From an uncultured Lachnospiraceae bacterium (GTDB lineage Bacteria; Bacillota; Clostridia; Lachnospirales; Lachnospiraceae), in NCBI GenBank assembly GCA_910588125.1, contig CAJUPI010000096.1, forward strand, positions 1 through 7,292: a stretch of DNA of 7,292 bases, given 5' to 3'. The notes under the pieces are model-generated. The model made no database searches. It saw nothing but the letters and a program-made list of their open reading frames with translations, and was not told where the DNA came from. Position 1 is the first letter of the stretch. Every line of letters starts with the position of its first letter. This document shows positions 5,832-7,292 of the stretch, piece by piece. The position numbers were made by a program, and so were the translations under genes.

Positions 5832-7016
5832 TTACACCGCTTTTACCAACCTCTTTAGATTTAATGCCATTGCCGATAAAAGGCATTCTTCAGTTGCTCT
5901 TTGAAGGCCTCTTTTCTGTATCTTATTCCGTTTATGTTCCCGCTTTAAAACTGAAAATGTCCCTTCGGACCATATCTGCCTAAGCCGCATGACTCTCAGA
6001 TAATCGTTGCTTCCCACTTTCACGTTATTGCGGTAAAAAGATGGGTAATAGGCGCTGGCATTGATCCTGACTGTACCCAGATCTGTGGCACATGAGGAAA
6101 AATTCGGACATTTTTTACATTGCTTTTTTGAACGACTGTATAATCGGTAATAGTTCTGTGTTGACTTTTTATAGATTAATTTCTGGAACTCTAAATATTC
6201 CCCCTTTCTACATACGAAGCGATCTGTTTCTTCTTCATAACAAAATCCTTTTTTCATTGCATTGTTCTGATATTCCCGTATAGCTGTATAACCATTGAGC
6301 CCTAATAATTCTATCCCTCTGTGTACCGCTCCTATATCATATCCGCCATCTAATCCGATTTCCTGATATTTACAAGGCTGGCCTTTCAAATGCTCCAGGA
6401 TGATATCACTTTCCCGTCGGTTCGCAGGATAGCAGTCAACTCCGGTAATAATTCCATGACCGGTGTCCACCGTCATCTCATTCAGATAACCCAGTTCCTC
6501 CATATACTTTATAGTGGAACGGTTGATCGTCTCCACCACCTCATAACGGCTGTCCCATGATACATTGGATGGAAGAAACGAACCATCAGCACCCCCTGTT
6601 TCTCCCGATACAAGCCCAAGTTCTATGCACTTGAGCACGATTTCATTAAAAATATCCCGAAATATACCGGCATCTTTAAAACGCCACCTTCTATTCTGGC
6701 TGAAAGTTGAATGATCCGGCACTTTATGCATAAGATCAATTCCACAAAACAAACGGTAAGCAAGATTAAGAGATACTTCCTCCTCAAGCCTCCGCTCTGA
6801 TTTAATGCCATAAAGATAACCGATCAGCAGCATTTTTATTAAGATAACCGGATCAATAGATTTTCTTCCGGTATTAGAATAATACGGAGCGGCCTTCTCA
6901 TATATAAAATCAAAGTTTACACAATTTTTAATCTGTCTCAGGAGATGGTTATCTGGAATCATAGAATCGATATCAAGGATCACCATCTGGCTCTGTCTGC
7001 TTTGTCTTCCCATCAT
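5832..7016 (-). CDS. IS1182-family DDE transposase
   Basis: The enzyme cuts and joins the IS ends. From the ATG at 7016 it has 394 residues. That start is chosen because AGGAGG (minus strand, 7031-7026) lies 9 nt upstream; the longer frame to a TTG at 7061 would include the ribosome site itself. The N-terminal part carries PDNHLLRQI, GRKSIDPVILIKMLLIGYLYG and SERRLEEEVSLNLAYR, then VPDHSTFSQNRR, all typical of the IS1182 N-terminal (DUF772) domain. The DDE residues are probably Asp144 (GADGSF), Asp223 (GLDGGYD) and Glu351 (WSEGTFSVLK). A CKKCPNFSSC cluster (300-309) precedes the last catalytic block, as in the C-terminal DDE domain of this family. RGLQRATEECLLSAMALNLKRL closes the protein. 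The frame is unbroken. Family call is strong; activity is inferred. Confidence 0.94.
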   Translation of the reverse strand: MMGRQSRQSQMVILDIDSMIPDNHLLRQIKNCVNFDFIYEKAAPYYSNTGRKSIDPVILIKMLLIGYLYGIKSERRLEEEVSLNLAYRLFCGIDLMHKVPDHSTFSQNRRWRFKDAGIFRDIFNEIVLKCIELGLVSGETGGADGSFLPSNVSWDSRYEVVETINRSTIKYMEELGYLNEMTVDTGHGIITGVDCYPANRRESDIILEHLKGQPCKYQEIGLDGGYDIGAVHRGIELLGLNGYTAIREYQNNAMKKGFCYEEETDRFVCRKGEYLEFQKLIYKKSTQNYYRLYSRSKKQCKKCPNFSSCATDLGTVRINASAYYPSFYRNNVKVGSNDYLRVMRLRQIWSEGTFSVLKREHKRNKIQKRGLQRATEECLLSAMALNLKRLVKAV

Positions 7017-7017
7017 A

Positions 7018-7073
7018 AAAAGTGACCTCCTGTAATTAGATACCATAAGTATACCATACAAAAGGTCACTTTT
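7018..7073 (-). promoter_or_regulatory. IS leader inverted repeat that can mask the transposase ribosome site
   Basis: AAAAGTGACCT (7018-7028) and AGGTCACTTTT (7063-7073) are perfect 11-bp inverted copies with a 34-nt loop. On the minus-strand transcript the gene-proximal arm covers half of the AGGAGG and the spacer up to 1 nt before the ATG. Only RNA that begins outside this region would contain both arms. Confidence 0.6.
7048..7056 (-). promoter_or_regulatory. Candidate extended -10 of the transposase promoter
   Basis: On the minus strand TGGTATACT (7056-7048) has the TGn-TATACT form. The -35 region is poor (AAGAAA at 17 bp); the TTGACA in the terminal repeat lies 28 bp away, too far. Transcription would start near 7041, after the distal arm of the leader inverted repeat. 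Confidence 0.4.
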
Positions 7074-7078
7074 CTTTA

Positions 7079-7094
7079 GTTTGTCAACAGGTTC
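7079..7094 (-). repeat. IS right terminal inverted repeat
   Basis: GTTTGTCAACAGGT (7079-7092) is the exact reverse complement of 5742-5755. Two further bases (TC) complete the end against the target duplication. Confidence 0.88.
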
Positions 7095-7101
7095 AATAAA
7101 G
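7095..7101. repeat. Target-site duplication, right copy (AATAAAG)
   Basis: This is the exact match of 5734-5740 on the other side of the IS. It also forms the base of the left arm of the terminator hairpin that follows. Confidence 0.75.
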
Positions 7102-7148
7102 TGTATAAGTTAGAAAGCCATTAAAACTAACTGCACACTTTATTTTTT
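7095..7148 (+). terminator. Terminator-like hairpin at the IS insertion site
   Basis: AATAAAGTGT (7095-7104) pairs perfectly with ACACTTTATT (7135-7144), and AGTTAG (7108-7113) with CTAACT (7127-7132) above a small internal loop. Six Ts (7143-7148) follow. With the IS removed, the left arm continues into AAAATAAAG (5732-5740), giving a 12-bp basal stem. The hairpin then lies just downstream of the 5719 stop codon and would have terminated the PIN/antitoxin cluster. The duplication rebuilt an intact hairpin on the right of the IS. Confidence 0.65.
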
Positions 7149-7211
7149 ATATGAGGTGTGCTACACTCACAGAAAGGATCAGGAAAAGATCAGAAAATAC
7201 ATTGTTCCGAA

Positions 7212-7292
7212 GAGGGTGTTGCAAAATAAGTCACCCATCATTTTTCTTATCCAGTGTCCGGCTGTTCACGAACATTCTGTCTGATATTGACG
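7212..7292 (-). mobile_element. Possible end of a second IS, cut by the window edge
   Basis: GAGGGTGTTGCAAAATAAG (7212-7230) resembles terminal repeats of IS1182-like elements and shares TGTTG-x-CAAA spacing with the ends of the neighbouring IS. On the minus strand a frame open to the window edge ends at a TGA at 7231-7233, close to this putative end, as expected of a transposase C-terminus (last residues FVNSRTLDKKNDG). Only ~80 bp are visible, and the other minus-strand frames also remain open for part of this. The call is tentative. Confidence 0.4.

Larger units (their letters stand above)
5741..7094 (-). mobile_element. Complete IS1182-like insertion sequence, 1354 bp
   Basis: The ends are GACCTGTTGACAAAC (5741-5755) and, read inward on the minus strand, GAACCTGTTGACAAAC (7094-7079). 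They are identical over 14 bp, with one extra base near the right tip. A 7-bp direct repeat AATAAAG flanks the element. A single transposase gene fills it on the minus strand, with 91 bp non-coding at the left end and 78 bp at the right. The transposase is of the IS1182 type within the IS5-related DDE elements. No internal stop or frameshift is seen, so the element may still be active. It sits in the 5' arm of a terminator hairpin. Confidence 0.88.

Noticed and set aside
7017..7061. Transposase start at the TTG at 7061
   Set aside because: The added 15 residues would be encoded by the leader, including the AGGAGG ribosome site and -10 element. The ATG at 7016 has correct spacing from that site.
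7177..7197. Short tandem repeat GATCAGGAAAA / GATCAGAAAA
   Set aside because: It has two imperfect units of about 10 bp in AT-rich DNA with nothing nearby to suggest a function.

Overview
The window looks like chromosomal DNA of a gut-type Clostridia, most likely Lachnospiraceae (Clostridium cluster XIVa). This rests on a clostridial pyruvate,phosphate dikinase of the C. symbiosum type, a flagellin with Firmicutes-like C-terminal sequence, strong AGGAGG ribosome sites, moderate G+C in the core genes, and an IS1182-type insertion sequence. The genus assignment is inference.

Layout. Positions 1-770 hold the 3' part of a flagellin gene, closed by a strong intrinsic terminator (833-880). A gene-free stretch follows, with an unexplained GC-rich block (about 885-1016) and then two perfect palindromes. 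Next is a DJ-1/PfpI-family gene (1190-1741). An AT-rich spacer carries an extended -10 promoter and a roughly 130-nt leader for ppdK (2098-4725), a complete pyruvate,phosphate dikinase with its own terminator (4775-4822). These core genes are intact, each apparently a separate transcription unit.

From about 4860 the DNA becomes AT-rich and accessory. A well-formed promoter drives a small overlapping cluster: a PIN-domain toxin-like gene broken by an in-frame TAG at codon 17 (4917-5396), a small antitoxin-like gene broken by a one-base frameshift (5399-5576), and a third small ORF (5576-5719) whose start resembles the antitoxin. The cluster looks like a decaying toxin-antitoxin module, though restart at an internal ATG (4992) could still give a protein lacking the first catalytic Asp.

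A 1354-bp IS1182-like element (5741-7094) follows, with near-identical terminal inverted repeats, a 7-bp target duplication (AATAAAG) and an apparently intact 394-residue DDE transposase on the minus strand. It has landed inside the left arm of a terminator-like hairpin that, once the IS is removed in thought, sits directly after the toxin-antitoxin cluster. The IS carries an 11-bp inverted repeat that would mask the transposase ribosome site only in transcripts entering from outside. The right edge (from about 7212) seems to be the end of a second, different IS.

The parts most worth a second look are the doubly broken PIN module, the IS insertion into its terminator, and the IS leader hairpin. 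No clearly new biological system is evident.
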